Of a stretch of 64,000 nt of DNA, positions 34,444-44,264 are shown piece by piece; within the stretch, counting starts at the first letter, position 1, and each line of letters begins with the position of its first letter. The DNA is taken from assembly GCA_017557535.1 (NCBI GenBank), contig JAFYYM010000034.1, forward strand, positions 59,795 to 123,794, given 5' to 3'. Made by a program: the position numbers and the translations under genes. The notes under the pieces are model-generated. The model saw nothing but the letters and a program-made list of their open reading frames with translations, made no database searches and had not been told where the DNA came from. The stretch comes from Bacteroidales bacterium. GTDB taxonomy: Bacteria > Bacteroidota > Bacteroidia > Bacteroidales > UBA932.

Positions 34444-37152
34444 ATGAGAGAGGTTTTTAAAAGAATATGGTTCCCCTTACTGGTAGTGTGCGTCATCTCT
34501 ACGCACGCTATAAGCATGGGTGTCCATCCGTCCTCTGGAGATCCCGGGTATGGTTTCGTGTCATCTGGGAAGCCTCAGAAACCCGACACCATCCGCTACC
34601 GGAACATCTTCATGAAAAGACCTTCAGCCTCCAATGCGGAGTATGACACTTCCATTTTCCTGGAACCCATAGACACCGTTCCGCTTGTCACGGCCAGGGA
34701 TTCCATCTTCCCTCCTGACTCACTTAAAGACATCGACCCTTTCAGGTACAAATACTATGTCGCCATCTTAGACTCGCTGGTACATAGCATTGTGAGTGAC
34801 TCCTTGAAGCAGGCTGGTGACTCCATTGACTGGCCTATCCTCGATTCTTTGTATAACCTGGAGTACAAGGCCAGGAAAAAGGCGGAGTTTGAAGCATGGT
34901 ACGCCGGTCTTTCGAAGACCGACCGGAAGAAATACGACATAGCTCAAAAAGAGAGGCTTAAAAGGCACATTGCGGACAGCGTTCAAGCCATCAAGGATAG
35001 TATCTTACAGGTAAAGGACAGTATCCGGGAGAACACCCCGAGAATCTTGGAGACTTTCGCCCTGCCCGACTCCATGCTATACAAGAGGATCGTCCAATGG
35101 ACTCACGAGAGGGAGTTCCATAAGATGAGCGTGAAAATCCCGGACACAACCGCCAATTTCCGGTTCCACGACTATCCATTTTACAGGAAGGACGTCAACG
35201 CCTCATGGTTGGGCGTAGCCGGTTCCGCCCTTCAGTACTACAATTATTTCAACCGGACGAGCGAGAATGGGGTCTCATTTTATGAGCCGTATGAGTCATG
35301 GACCTACTCGGCCAAGACATTGCCGTTCTACAACACCAAGACCGCCTACACCGAATTGTCATATACCGGGACGTTGTTCGCCAACTCGCAGAAGGAATCA
35401 GACAACCTCCACATACTTACCAGCCAGAACCTTTTCCCGGCGTTCAATTACACGTTGGAATACAACCGGTTCGGTGGAAAAGGCATAGTGCAGAATGAGG
35501 CCACCGCCAATAAGACTCTCTCACTGTCGTTGAATTACACGGGGAAGAAATACCTCATGCACGCCGGTTACATCAACAACAGGATAACCAGAAGCGAGAA
35601 CGGAGGTATCACGGACATCTCAATGGTAAGGGACACGACCTTGGACGCCAGGGAATATTCCGTCCACCTTACCAACGCTTCCAGCAGCATTCTCAGGAAG
35701 ACTTTCTTCCTCGACCAGCAATACAGGATCCCGTTCACTTTCATAACGAGAATCCAGGAGAACAAAAGGAACAAGGCTTACAAGGAGCGGATACTCGCGT
35801 CCGGGGACTCAACCATGATAGCGGTGGTCGACAGCCTTGTCGCGCTCGCCGCGGCTGAGCGGGCAGCGGCTGACACTTTCGACACGGACAACATCACGAC
35901 CGCCTTCATCGGGCACAGCACCGAGTATTCAGTGTTCCGCAAGAGATACAACGACCAGATATCCTCTTCCGACAAGATCGGGAGACGGTTCTATAACAAC
36001 GCCTTCCTTTACAATCCGACCAATTCATACGATTCCGTGAGGGTGTCTAAGCTGGAGAACAGAGTGTTTATACGTCTACAGCCATGGTCCGAGGATGCGA
36101 TCGTGTCGAAACTGAACGGAGGTATCGGGAACAGGATCACCAACTGGTATGACTTCGACCCCACATTCCTGAAAGGCAACACCAACACCATCTGGAATTC
36201 CACATTCGTCTATGCCGGTGTTGAAGGGCAGTTAAGGGACTATATCCACTGGGATGCCACAGGAGACTACGTGTTCCTCGGAAGTGAGATGAATGACTTG
36301 TCCTTGAAGGGCAATCTGTTGTTCTCCTTGCACCCTTTCCGCAGGGCGCGCAAAAGCCCGGTCAACCTCAACCTCAAGTTCGAGACATCGATAAAGGAAC
36401 CAGAGCATTACCACAATCAGTTCTTCTCCAACCACTTCCGATGGAATAATGATTTCGGCAAGACATCAACAACCAAGCTCCAGGCGAAGTTGGATATCCC
36501 GAGATGGAAAGTATCCGCCGAGGTGGGATACGCCCTACTTGACGGTAATATCTATTTCGACTCGCTGGCGGTGGTGAGACAGAACACCAAACCGATGAGT
36601 GTGCTAAGTGCTGTATTGAACAAGGATCTGGCTTTCGGTCCTCTCCATTTGGACAACAGGATCCTGTTCCAGGTGTCTTCCAACCAGGATGTGGTGCCGG
36701 TTCCCACTCTCGCCGCCAACTCCCGGCTGTACCTGCAATTCGACATTTCAGGCGGCACGATGAGGATGCAGCTCGGAGGTGATGTCTGGTACAACACCAA
36801 GTATTTCTCAGCGGCTTGGAATCCTGCCGTTGGCGTGTTCTACAACCAGAAGAAAGAGCAGTACAACAACGGTCCCGTGATTGACGCCTTTGTGAATGTG
36901 CAATGGAAAAGGGCATGCTTGTTCGTGAAAGTCGAGAATGTGGGACAGGGTTGGCCGATGGAGAAATTTGATTATTTCAGTGCCCACAACTACATCAGGA
37001 CCCAGAGGGCTTTGAAATTCGGCGTGTATTGGCCATTCTATCTACAGCCAACCGAGAATCACCGGGTTTCGGCGAGCTCCGGACTGTCGTCAGGTGGAGG
37101 TTCCCGCGGTTCTAGAGGAGGTCTAGGGGGAAGTCTCGGGAGACGCCGATGA
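34444..37152 (+). CDS. putative outer-membrane porin (Porin_10-like)
   Basis: A 902-residue exported protein. An N-terminal hydrophobic signal is followed by a periplasmic helical/charged region (about 60-215, rich in K, D, S with repeated DSI/DSL turns). A long beta-barrel region of alternating aromatic strands follows (for example YYNYFNRTSENGVSFYEPYESW and AELSYTGTLF-like segments). It resembles Bacteroidota putative porins of the Porin_10 family. After the last strands there is a Gly/Ser/Arg tail (SSGGGSRGSRGGLGGSLG) not expected for a barrel end. The substrate is unknown. The stop overlaps the transglycosylase ATG. Confidence 0.78.
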   Translation: MREVFKRIWFPLLVVCVISTHAISMGVHPSSGDPGYGFVSSGKPQKPDTIRYRNIFMKRPSASNAEYDTSIFLEPIDTVPLVTARDSIFPPDSLKDIDPFRYKYYVAILDSLVHSIVSDSLKQAGDSIDWPILDSLYNLEYKARKKAEFEAWYAGLSKTDRKKYDIAQKERLKRHIADSVQAIKDSILQVKDSIRENTPRILETFALPDSMLYKRIVQWTHEREFHKMSVKIPDTTANFRFHDYPFYRKDVNASWLGVAGSALQYYNYFNRTSENGVSFYEPYESWTYSAKTLPFYNTKTAYTELSYTGTLFANSQKESDNLHILTSQNLFPAFNYTLEYNRFGGKGIVQNEATANKTLSLSLNYTGKKYLMHAGYINNRITRSENGGITDISMVRDTTLDAREYSVHLTNASSSILRKTFFLDQQYRIPFTFITRIQENKRNKAYKERILASGDSTMIAVVDSLVALAAAERAAADTFDTDNITTAFIGHSTEYSVFRKRYNDQISSSDKIGRRFYNNAFLYNPTNSYDSVRVSKLENRVFIRLQPWSEDAIVSKLNGGIGNRITNWYDFDPTFLKGNTNTIWNSTFVYAGVEGQLRDYIHWDATGDYVFLGSEMNDLSLKGNLLFSLHPFRRARKSPVNLNLKFETSIKEPEHYHNQFFSNHFRWNNDFGKTSTTKLQAKLDIPRWKVSAEVGYALLDGNIYFDSLAVVRQNTKPMSVLSAVLNKDLAFGPLHLDNRILFQVSSNQDVVPVPTLAANSRLYLQFDISGGTMRMQLGGDVWYNTKYFSAAWNPAVGVFYNQKKEQYNNGPVIDAFVNVQWKRACLFVKVENVGQGWPMEKFDYFSAHNYIRTQRALKFGVYWPFYLQPTENHRVSASSGLSSGGGSRGSRGGLGGSLGRRR

Positions 37153-38204
37153 GAGTATTCCGGTATCTCCTGGCCAGCTTGCTGCTGCTCGTGGTATTTC
37201 CTGTCGCTGGAAACAAAATCTTCCACAAAAACGACAAGTATGCCTTCCGTGGAGACTTGGTGCGTTGCGCCATCAAGCTTGACGGCTATCAGGCCGGAAT
37301 TAATTATGAGCTCCTCAAAGCTTTCAGTAAAAGTCACTGTGACTCCACATCGATAATTCCGGGAGAGGACATCGCCAGCCTCTTGGGTGAGCTCTCGAGA
37401 GATAGCCTGGATATTCTGGTGATGCCTTCCAGCGAATTCAATGACACTTTAGGGCTGGTGAATCTCGTTTTGGGAGATACCTCTGTCACTTGGGTAATGA
37501 GACCTGGTAAAAGCGCCAACAGGGAACTATTCAGATGGTACGCCGGATACCGAGGCACCCGAGAGTACTCCGACTTGGTCAGAAGATTCTCGGAAAGCTA
37601 TGGGGTGAACAGAAACTGGAAGCTCTCTTCAGGAACGATAAGTCCTTATGACAATCTTTTCAAGTTAAACGCGAAGCTACTCGGATGGGACTGGAGGCTT
37701 CTCGCCGCCTTGGCATGGAGTGAGTCCAAGTTCATGATACAGGCAAAATCTCCCAAGGGGGCTCTTGGGATAATGCAGATGATGCCTGCCACCGCCGGAA
37801 AGTTCGGTGTCACCAATTGCCTGGACCCTGAAGAGAATATCTCCGCTGGTACACGCTACCTTGTTTTCCTTCAGAATACACTTTCGAGATACACCGAGGA
37901 TCCGGAAATCCTATCTTGGTTGACTATAGCGGCCTACAACAGCGGAGGGGGCAGGGCTCTTCAAGACCTTGAGGGGAGGGAAAGGAGCTCAGCCACTGAA
38001 GCCTATACGGAAGCGGTTCTACGCCAATACGATATATTCTCGGGACGGAAAAAAGAAGAAGGCCTATTGCGCCCTGACAGTCTGGGCGGGATCGACCCTG
38101 GAGATGAAAACACAGGGGATCAGGAGGAGGAGCATGATGACCAGGAAAGAGAGGACATCAGCCACCAAGACCATGGGGATGTCGATATGGATGGGAACAA
38201 ATGA
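37149..38204 (+). CDS. lytic transglycosylase (MltF-like SLT domain) with an overprinted acidic tail
   Basis: A 351-residue exported protein. A signal peptide (about 1-22) is followed by a short MltF-like solute-binding region (GINYELLKAFSKSH, DILVMPSSEF) and then an SLT domain: LAALAWSESKFMIQAKSPKGALGIMQMMPATA, with catalytic Glu about 192, and WLTIAAYNSGGGRA. It cleaves peptidoglycan glycan strands to anhydro-muropeptides. The last 47 or so residues are extremely rich in D, E, Q, H and N. They are read from DNA that on the other strand encodes the final membrane helix of the convergent permease (141-bp overlap). Confidence 0.88.
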   Translation: MRVFRYLLASLLLLVVFPVAGNKIFHKNDKYAFRGDLVRCAIKLDGYQAGINYELLKAFSKSHCDSTSIIPGEDIASLLGELSRDSLDILVMPSSEFNDTLGLVNLVLGDTSVTWVMRPGKSANRELFRWYAGYRGTREYSDLVRRFSESYGVNRNWKLSSGTISPYDNLFKLNAKLLGWDWRLLAALAWSESKFMIQAKSPKGALGIMQMMPATAGKFGVTNCLDPEENISAGTRYLVFLQNTLSRYTEDPEILSWLTIAAYNSGGGRALQDLEGRERSSATEAYTEAVLRQYDIFSGRKKEEGLLRPDSLGGIDPGDENTGDQEEEHDDQEREDISHQDHGDVDMDGNK

Positions 38205-39233
38205 GACAAAATAGTTCTCCGGATTCAGCTTAAGCAAATGGGTCCATCTCTGGATCCCGCACAGGACCAGCGCCAGCACATTACCGATAACCATTCCCTT
38301 CAACACTATCACAGACGCCACCTTAAGGAAGACCTTAGCTATGGAGCGGTCTGTCATGCCCATGGATTTGAGCGTGCCTATAGTGGATATATTCCGGAAT
38401 AGCATGATCAGAAGTCCCGAGATCATGTTGAAGCCGGCGACTATAGTCATCAGTATCAATATGAACAGCACATTGAAGTCGATCAGGTCAAGCCAATCGA
38501 ATATCTGGGGATAACGACTCATGACAGAAGTGGCGATCAATCTATCCCCTGATTCGCTCTCCAGAGCTTTCATCCCGACTTTATCAGTGGCGTCCCTCAT
38601 GGCCTGGGAATTCCTGTAGGCAGGTGCCAAGCTAATTTCCAGTGTAGAGACCTCATCTGATTCCCAGCCGTTGAGCCTCTGCAGGTCTGCGATGTCACAG
38701 AGAACGACCATATTGTCAGTCCCGTCCATGATACCGTCGTATACCCCGACTATATTGAAGGATCGGACCTTTACATTCTCCCCAATGAAATAGGACAGTA
38801 ACTTGCCTCCCACCTCGACTCCGATGAGATCCCTCAACCGTGAAGGTATCCGCACAGCGAGTTTGACTGAGTCAGCTTCACCTTTCTCAACGGGAATCCC
38901 TTTGAAAACCACCCCGTGGATGTTCTCGCCATTCTTTATGATGCCGGCCCTGTAGACAGCCGGCACGATCCGCCTTACCTCCGGCATACCCTCGACCTCA
39001 TCCAGGAAATCCGGAGAGGAAGACATCGGAGAAGTGTCATTGATATAATTCATGTCAGCCGGGACAAGCTGCACGTCGCCTGTAAGGTCGGAAATACCGT
39101 CGCGGAGCTCCTCCCTGAAACCGGATGAGACCGCCACGGAAATAATCATGATAAGGAAGGAGATCGCGATGGACACCACCGCGATCTTCCCTCCGAAACG
39201 AAGGCGTCGGGCTATGAAGCCTGTCGCTTCCAC
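38064..39233 (-). CDS. FtsX-like ABC transporter permease (LolC/LolE type)
   Basis: A 389-residue membrane protein. One N-terminal helix (IAVVSIAISFLIMIISVAV) is followed by a large periplasmic MacB-like domain (about 40-260) and three C-terminal helices (VLFILILMTIVAGFNMISGL, KVASVIVLKGMVIGNVLALV, VLVADVLSFLVIMLLLLIPC). The topology fits LolC/E, which move lipoproteins toward the outer membrane, or another MacB-type exporter. No ATPase gene is adjacent. The start is 3 bp after the M13 peptidase stop, so the two are co-transcribed. Confidence 0.88.
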   Translation of the reverse strand: MEATGFIARRLRFGGKIAVVSIAISFLIMIISVAVSSGFREELRDGISDLTGDVQLVPADMNYINDTSPMSSSPDFLDEVEGMPEVRRIVPAVYRAGIIKNGENIHGVVFKGIPVEKGEADSVKLAVRIPSRLRDLIGVEVGGKLLSYFIGENVKVRSFNIVGVYDGIMDGTDNMVVLCDIADLQRLNGWESDEVSTLEISLAPAYRNSQAMRDATDKVGMKALESESGDRLIATSVMSRYPQIFDWLDLIDFNVLFILILMTIVAGFNMISGLLIMLFRNISTIGTLKSMGMTDRSIAKVFLKVASVIVLKGMVIGNVLALVLCGIQRWTHLLKLNPENYFVSFVPIHIDIPMVLVADVLSFLVIMLLLLIPCVFISRVDPAQTVRAQ

Positions 39234-39236
39234 GTC

Positions 39237-41267
39237 TTACCAGATATGGACCCTCTCGCTCTCAGGACGCCACATGGGATCACCCTCCTTGATGCCGAAA
39301 GCGTCGAAGAATGACTGGAAATTCTTCACAGACACATTGACCCTGTTGACAGCCAAAGAGTGGACATCCTGCCTGGTCCTGCGGGCCTTCTCCTGGTCGG
39401 TGATATTCTGGGCCCATATAGTGGCATAACTCAGATAGAACCTCTGGTCAGGGGTAAATCCGTCAATCAGACCGGGATCCTTACCGGCGATGGCGTTATG
39501 CATCGCCGTGTAGGCTATGCTCAGGCCGCCGTGGTCACCGATATTCTCTCCAAGGGAAAGCTGTCCATTCGCCATGAGGGCGGGCTGACCGTCCTTGGCA
39601 GGAAGGACCTCCACAGCGTCGAACTGCTCAGCGAGTATCTTGGCTTTAGCTTTGAACTTGGCGTCATCATCAGCTGTCCACCAACCGGACATGTTACCCT
39701 TGCTGTCGAACAGACGGCCCTGGTCGTCAAATCCGTGGGACATCTCATGGCCGATCACGACTCCTATGCCACCGTAGTTGACCGCATCGTCAGCATCCGG
39801 GTTGAAGAAAGGAGGCTGAAGGATGGCGGCGGGGAAGCATATCTCATTGGTGCTGGGGTTATAGTAAGCATTGACTGTCTGAGGAGACATGCCCCACTCT
39901 GTCCTGTCGGTAGGCTTGCCGAGCTTCGAAAGATTGTCGGCCACGCTCCATTTCCTGGCAGCCAATATGTTCTCATAATAACTATTCTCAGGATCAATGT
40001 CGAGGGTGGAGTAGTCCTTCCACTCATCAGGGTAACCGATCTTCACGATGAAATTGTCAAGCTTCTCATGAGCCTTGGCCTTGGTCTCGTCACCCATCCA
40101 ATCCAACTCGTCGATATGCTGGCTGAAAGCGATTTTGAGATTATCAACCAAAGTCTCCATCTTCTCTTTGGAGGAAGCCGGGAAATACTTCTCGACATAC
40201 ATCTTTCCTACGGCCTGGCCGAGTATGCCGTTGGGCACCTGCATGGCCCTCTTCCAACGAGGCTTCTGCTCCTTGATTCCGGACATCTGGGTGCTGAAGA
40301 AATCGAAAGACGCGGCATAGAAGTCATCGCTCAGGGAGCTGGCGGCTCCGCTGATGACCCTGGCTGCCAGGTAATCCTTCAGGATGGAGAGATCCTCGTT
40401 GGCGAAGTAAACACCGAACTTCTCGAAGAAGTCGGGCTCCCCGACAACAAGCTTCTTCTGCTCCGGAATGCCTCTGCGGGTCAGATAAGCGTTCCAGTCA
40501 AATCCAGGGAAACTCTTCTGGAGAGTCTCTGAACTGTAGACATTGTATTGTGCCTCCACATCTCTCTCCTTGATGCTGTCCCAGGAATTATCCGCCAACA
40601 CGTCCTCAACCGCTAGGGCGTTCATCGAGGCCTTCTTGGGCTCAGGGTTGCCTGCGAGGGCGAAAACCTTCTCAAGGAAAGCGCGGTAGCCTTCCTTCAA
40701 GGCTGCGTTCTCAGGCTTGACATAATAATCCCTGTCTCCTATCCCGAGGCCACCCTGGCCGAAATAGAGGATCTGGCTATCGCTGTCGACCATATCGGAT
40801 CCGACATAAGCTCCGAAGAATCCGCCCTGGCCGCTATTGTGCATATCGGCGACAAGCTCAACAAGGCCGCTCTTGTCCTTTATCGAATAAACCCTGTCAA
40901 GGATGTCTTTGAGCGGGGCCGCACCGTCTTGGTTAAGCTTCACGGAATCAAGTCCTTGCTTGTAAAGGTCGGATATCTTCTGCTCAACTGTCCCTTTCTC
41001 GGTCTTCATCGTTGTCATACCGGCGAATAGGTCGTTAAGTCTCTCCACATTAGTCTCAGAAAGCTGGTCGAAAGTCCCGAAACGGGCATATTCAGGCTTC
41101 AGGGGATTCTTCTTCTGCCAGCCTCCGGTGGCATACTGATAGAAATCATCTCCGGGGGATACTGATGTGTCAAAGTTAGTGAGATCTATAGCCGGCACCT
41201 TCGCCTGCTTCGGGCCGCACGCCGCGAGAACAATCGCCGCTGACATCATTATGATAAGCTTTTTCAT
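39237..41267 (-). CDS. pepO: M13-family (neprilysin/PepO-type) zinc metallopeptidase lipoprotein
   Basis: A 676-residue lipoprotein (signal ending VLAAC). The start is placed at ATG 41267 (MKKLIIMMSA). The catalytic domain has VNAYYNPSTNEICFPAAIL, the zinc motif HEMSH (507-511) in VVIGHEMSHGFDDQG, the third ligand region SLGENIGDHGGLSIAY, and a C-terminal WRPESERVHIW that matches the family end C.VW (lacking the Cys). It degrades oligopeptides outside the cytoplasm, probably in the periplasm. It heads a transcript with the FtsX-like permease. Confidence 0.93.
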   Translation of the reverse strand: MKKLIIMMSAAIVLAACGPKQAKVPAIDLTNFDTSVSPGDDFYQYATGGWQKKNPLKPEYARFGTFDQLSETNVERLNDLFAGMTTMKTEKGTVEQKISDLYKQGLDSVKLNQDGAAPLKDILDRVYSIKDKSGLVELVADMHNSGQGGFFGAYVGSDMVDSDSQILYFGQGGLGIGDRDYYVKPENAALKEGYRAFLEKVFALAGNPEPKKASMNALAVEDVLADNSWDSIKERDVEAQYNVYSSETLQKSFPGFDWNAYLTRRGIPEQKKLVVGEPDFFEKFGVYFANEDLSILKDYLAARVISGAASSLSDDFYAASFDFFSTQMSGIKEQKPRWKRAMQVPNGILGQAVGKMYVEKYFPASSKEKMETLVDNLKIAFSQHIDELDWMGDETKAKAHEKLDNFIVKIGYPDEWKDYSTLDIDPENSYYENILAARKWSVADNLSKLGKPTDRTEWGMSPQTVNAYYNPSTNEICFPAAILQPPFFNPDADDAVNYGGIGVVIGHEMSHGFDDQGRLFDSKGNMSGWWTADDDAKFKAKAKILAEQFDAVEVLPAKDGQPALMANGQLSLGENIGDHGGLSIAYTAMHNAIAGKDPGLIDGFTPDQRFYLSYATIWAQNITDQEKARRTRQDVHSLAVNRVNVSVKNFQSFFDAFGIKEGDPMWRPESERVHIW

Positions 41268-41349
41268 TGTGATGAAATAATTAATATTCAATTGTAACTC
41301 GCGAATTTATCAATAATTTCACGATATTTGTCTCTTCAAAAGGGACTAT

Positions 41350-42354
41350 ATGTCAAGAATCGTCGAATTCATCAAGGACTGGATGCTTCCTATCGCCATT
41401 GTGGCTGGGATCTCTCTTGGCTTGGCGTTCCACTTCTGGGCTCCGTTGAAGGACGCCGAACCGGCTTTTTCCAGCGTCGCCAAGGAAGTCCAACCCATTT
41501 TCGTCGCCTTGATGCTTTTCCTCCAATTCACGAAAGTCTCCCCCCACGACCTTAAGTTCAGAAGGTGGCACATCTGGCTTCTCGTTTTCCAGACAGTCCT
41601 TTTTGTCGGACTCGCATTGGTCGCCACACTCATCCCTCACGGCAGCCAGAGAATCCTTGTGGAGTGCGCTATGCTCTGCATCATCTGTCCTACCGCGGCA
41701 GCAGCCGGGGTGATTACCGACAAGCTCGGAGGAAACCTTTCAGACACAGTTACATACGTTGTATTAATAAATATCCTGGCAGCTCTTGTGATTCCTGCGG
41801 TGATCCCCATCGTCCACCCTGTGGAGGGGACATCTTTCATAGGAAGGTTCACTTCGATCTGCCTTCGGATATTCCCGCTATTGGTCATGCCTCTCCTGCT
41901 CTCCTGGCTGGTCCGCTACACTATGAAGAAGCTTCACCATAAGCTTCTCAGGATTGTCGGCTGGGCCTTCTACGTCTGGGGAGTCACACTCTGCCTGTCC
42001 ATTTATCTGGCCACAAAGGCTATGATCACCAGCGGAATATCAATCTGGACAGGGATAATGATCGGTGTGGTGTCACTTCTTTGCACCGCGCTTCAGTTCG
42101 CTTCCGGACGCCTGCTCGGGAAAAAATCCCGGAAGACCGCATCAGATTCTGAGAGGCGAACCGACTCAATAACGGCGGGTCAGGCCCTGGGACAAAAGAA
42201 CAACGGTTTCCTTATCTGGCTGGGTTATTCCTGGATGACTCCTGTCACTTCAGTCGCCGGTGGTCTCTACAGCATCTGGCAGAACATATTCAACTCCGGA
42301 GAGCTATATAGACATCGTAAAGCGGCTGGTACGGAAGTCGCTGATAATCATTAA
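41350..42354 (+). CDS. BASS-family (bile acid:sodium symporter-like) transporter
   Basis: A 334-residue protein with about nine hydrophobic segments. It contains the SBF-like motifs CIICPTAAAAGVITDKLGGN and, in the C-terminal half, AGQALGQKNNGFLIWLGY, where the family binds sodium. A cytosolic Ser/Lys/Arg-rich loop (about 258-278) lies between. Natural substrates in bacteria range from bile acids to keto acids and are not predictable here. A near-consensus -7 box (GATATTTG, 41323-41330) lies upstream. The SUMF1-sialidase gene begins 13 bp after it. Confidence 0.85.
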   Translation: MSRIVEFIKDWMLPIAIVAGISLGLAFHFWAPLKDAEPAFSSVAKEVQPIFVALMLFLQFTKVSPHDLKFRRWHIWLLVFQTVLFVGLALVATLIPHGSQRILVECAMLCIICPTAAAAGVITDKLGGNLSDTVTYVVLINILAALVIPAVIPIVHPVEGTSFIGRFTSICLRIFPLLVMPLLLSWLVRYTMKKLHHKLLRIVGWAFYVWGVTLCLSIYLATKAMITSGISIWTGIMIGVVSLLCTALQFASGRLLGKKSRKTASDSERRTDSITAGQALGQKNNGFLIWLGYSWMTPVTSVAGGLYSIWQNIFNSGELYRHRKAAGTEVADNH

Positions 42355-42367
42355 AATAACTAATCAG

Positions 42368-44248
42368 ATGGTCTCGTTTCTCCGACCAATAAAGATACTG
42401 TTCCGCTGTAAGTCAGCGATTTGCGTAACAGCCCTCCTTATTCCTGTTTTCATCAATGCGCAGGAGATGCCCCGAATGGTGACTATTCCTCCCGGCACTT
42501 TCACGATGGGAAGCGAGAGGGGTGGATACGACTACGATGAGTCCCCCATCCATCAAGTGACCATTTCCAGGGTTTTCAGGATGAGCACGACCGAGATCAC
42601 GAACATCCAGTATGAGGAGTTCAGCCCAGAGCATAAAGCCTTGAGAGGGAAGGACGGTTTCTCGAAAGGCGACAACGAGGCGGTGGTATTCGTTTCCTAC
42701 GATGACGCCCTCGCCTACTGCGCATGGCTTTCAGAGAAGACCGGCAGACATTACCGCCTTCCTACCGAGGCAGAATGGGAATACGCCTGCAGAGCGGGGA
42801 CCACGACTGCTTATTACACAGGCGAGACCCTCCCGGAGAATATGCTCAAAAACCAAAAGACTGAAAGAGAACTGGTTCCTGTCTCCCTGGAGGTCGGACT
42901 AGACATCCCTAACGGTTTCAGCCTGCACGGCATGCACGGAGGTGTTGAGGAATGGTGCCTGGACTGGTACGGGGAGTATCCCTCCAAACCTGTTACCGAT
43001 CCCGCAGGCCCCTATAAGGGATCTTACAGGGTCACAAGAGGAGGCAGCCACAACACTCCTGTCGAATATCTACGTAGCGCTTCGAGGTCGGCGGCGATGC
43101 CATCCGACAAGCACAGCCAGATAGGTTTCAGGGTCGTGGAAACTGACATAGTACCGAAAACCGTCAAAGTTGAGACCGCCAGACCACTCAACGAGAGCAA
43201 AGTCAGGCAAAGGAAGGCCCGATGGGCAAAGCCATCCGAAGAGCCGGTGTGGATAGACCCTATTCCTTTCGTCATACCGCCTGCAGACGGCTCTCCTTTT
43301 TACAGCCACAACCACCAGCCGGCCATCACCTGGTGCCGGAACGGGGACCTGCTGGCGATCTGGTTTTCCACGTACGCGGAGAGCGGAAGGGAGATGGTCG
43401 TTCTCGGATCAAGGCTCCGCAAAGGCTCCCGGCAGTGGGATCCGGCCTCTTTGTTCTTCAAAGTTCCTGACAGGAATATGACCGGAAGCGCCCTTCTTAC
43501 CCTTGAAGATGGAACCATCCTGCACGTGAACGGAGTCGGTGACTCGGGAGATTGGAAGAGGCTTGCAATGGTCGTGAGACGAAGTTCCGACAACGGAAGG
43601 AGCTGGTCCGAACCTGTTTTAGCCGAATCGGAACACGCTGTCAGACACCAGGTTATAGCAGGTCCTATCATCCTTGCTGACAAAACCCTGGTACAGTGCT
43701 GCGACGCAGGTCCCGGTGGCGATGACGGTACATCGATCCATCTTAGCGGGGACAATGGGAAAACCTGGGAAGACACTGGAGCCACAATTCCAGGAATCCA
43801 TGCCGGAATCGTCGAGCTTAAAGACGGCAGACTTATGGCTTTCGGAAGAGGCAATTCCATCGATGGGATGATGCCCGTGAGTTTCTCTCCCGATAAAGGA
43901 TATTCCTGGACCAGCAAGGCAAGTGGCTTCCCGCCTATAGGAAGTGGCCAAAGGCTTGTCCTGAAAAGACTGCGGGAGGGACCGATAATGCTGGCGACTT
44001 TCACGGAAAGAGGCATGACTATCTTTCTCTCTCACGATGAGGGGCAGACATGGACAAAAGGAAAACTTCTCTCCGACGGATCGGGAAAGACCATCGCCGG
44101 CGGAGCGTGGACAGGGGATTTCACAATGGATGACAGCCATGCTGAACCTAAGGGATATTTCGCTTGCGTCCAGACCCCTGACGGAGTCATCCACCTCATC
44201 TCAAGCCGGCTTCACTACAGGTTCAACCTCTTATGGTGTGAGAGATAA
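42368..44248 (+). CDS. SUMF1-domain and sialidase-fold (BNR) fusion protein, exported
   Basis: A 626-residue protein. I start at ATG 42368, which gives a signal peptide ending FINAQ; a longer frame back to 42260 overlaps the BASS gene. Residues about 36-252 form an FGE/SUMF1 domain (IPPGTFTMGSE, YRLPTEAEWEYACRAGTT, RVTRGGSHN, IGFRVV). Residues about 311-626 form a sialidase-like propeller with four Asp-boxes: SSDNGRSW (about 406), SGDNGKTW (460), SPDKGYSW (507) and SHDEGQTW (555). The SUMF1 part probably binds a ligand rather than making formylglycine. Sialidase activity is possible but the full Arg triad is not confirmed. Confidence 0.82.
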   Translation: MVSFLRPIKILFRCKSAICVTALLIPVFINAQEMPRMVTIPPGTFTMGSERGGYDYDESPIHQVTISRVFRMSTTEITNIQYEEFSPEHKALRGKDGFSKGDNEAVVFVSYDDALAYCAWLSEKTGRHYRLPTEAEWEYACRAGTTTAYYTGETLPENMLKNQKTERELVPVSLEVGLDIPNGFSLHGMHGGVEEWCLDWYGEYPSKPVTDPAGPYKGSYRVTRGGSHNTPVEYLRSASRSAAMPSDKHSQIGFRVVETDIVPKTVKVETARPLNESKVRQRKARWAKPSEEPVWIDPIPFVIPPADGSPFYSHNHQPAITWCRNGDLLAIWFSTYAESGREMVVLGSRLRKGSRQWDPASLFFKVPDRNMTGSALLTLEDGTILHVNGVGDSGDWKRLAMVVRRSSDNGRSWSEPVLAESEHAVRHQVIAGPIILADKTLVQCCDAGPGGDDGTSIHLSGDNGKTWEDTGATIPGIHAGIVELKDGRLMAFGRGNSIDGMMPVSFSPDKGYSWTSKASGFPPIGSGQRLVLKRLREGPIMLATFTERGMTIFLSHDEGQTWTKGKLLSDGSGKTIAGGAWTGDFTMDDSHAEPKGYFACVQTPDGVIHLISSRLHYRFNLLWCER

Positions 44249-44264
44249 GCGTTAAAAACCGCCT

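Noticed and set aside
39360-40532. 390-codon open frame antisense to the M13 peptidase
   Set aside because: It is a shadow of a confidently identified gene, with no conserved motif.
42260-42367. Longer start for the SUMF1-sialidase protein
   Set aside because: It would overlap the BASS gene by 95 bp and bury the signal peptide; ATG 42368 fits better.
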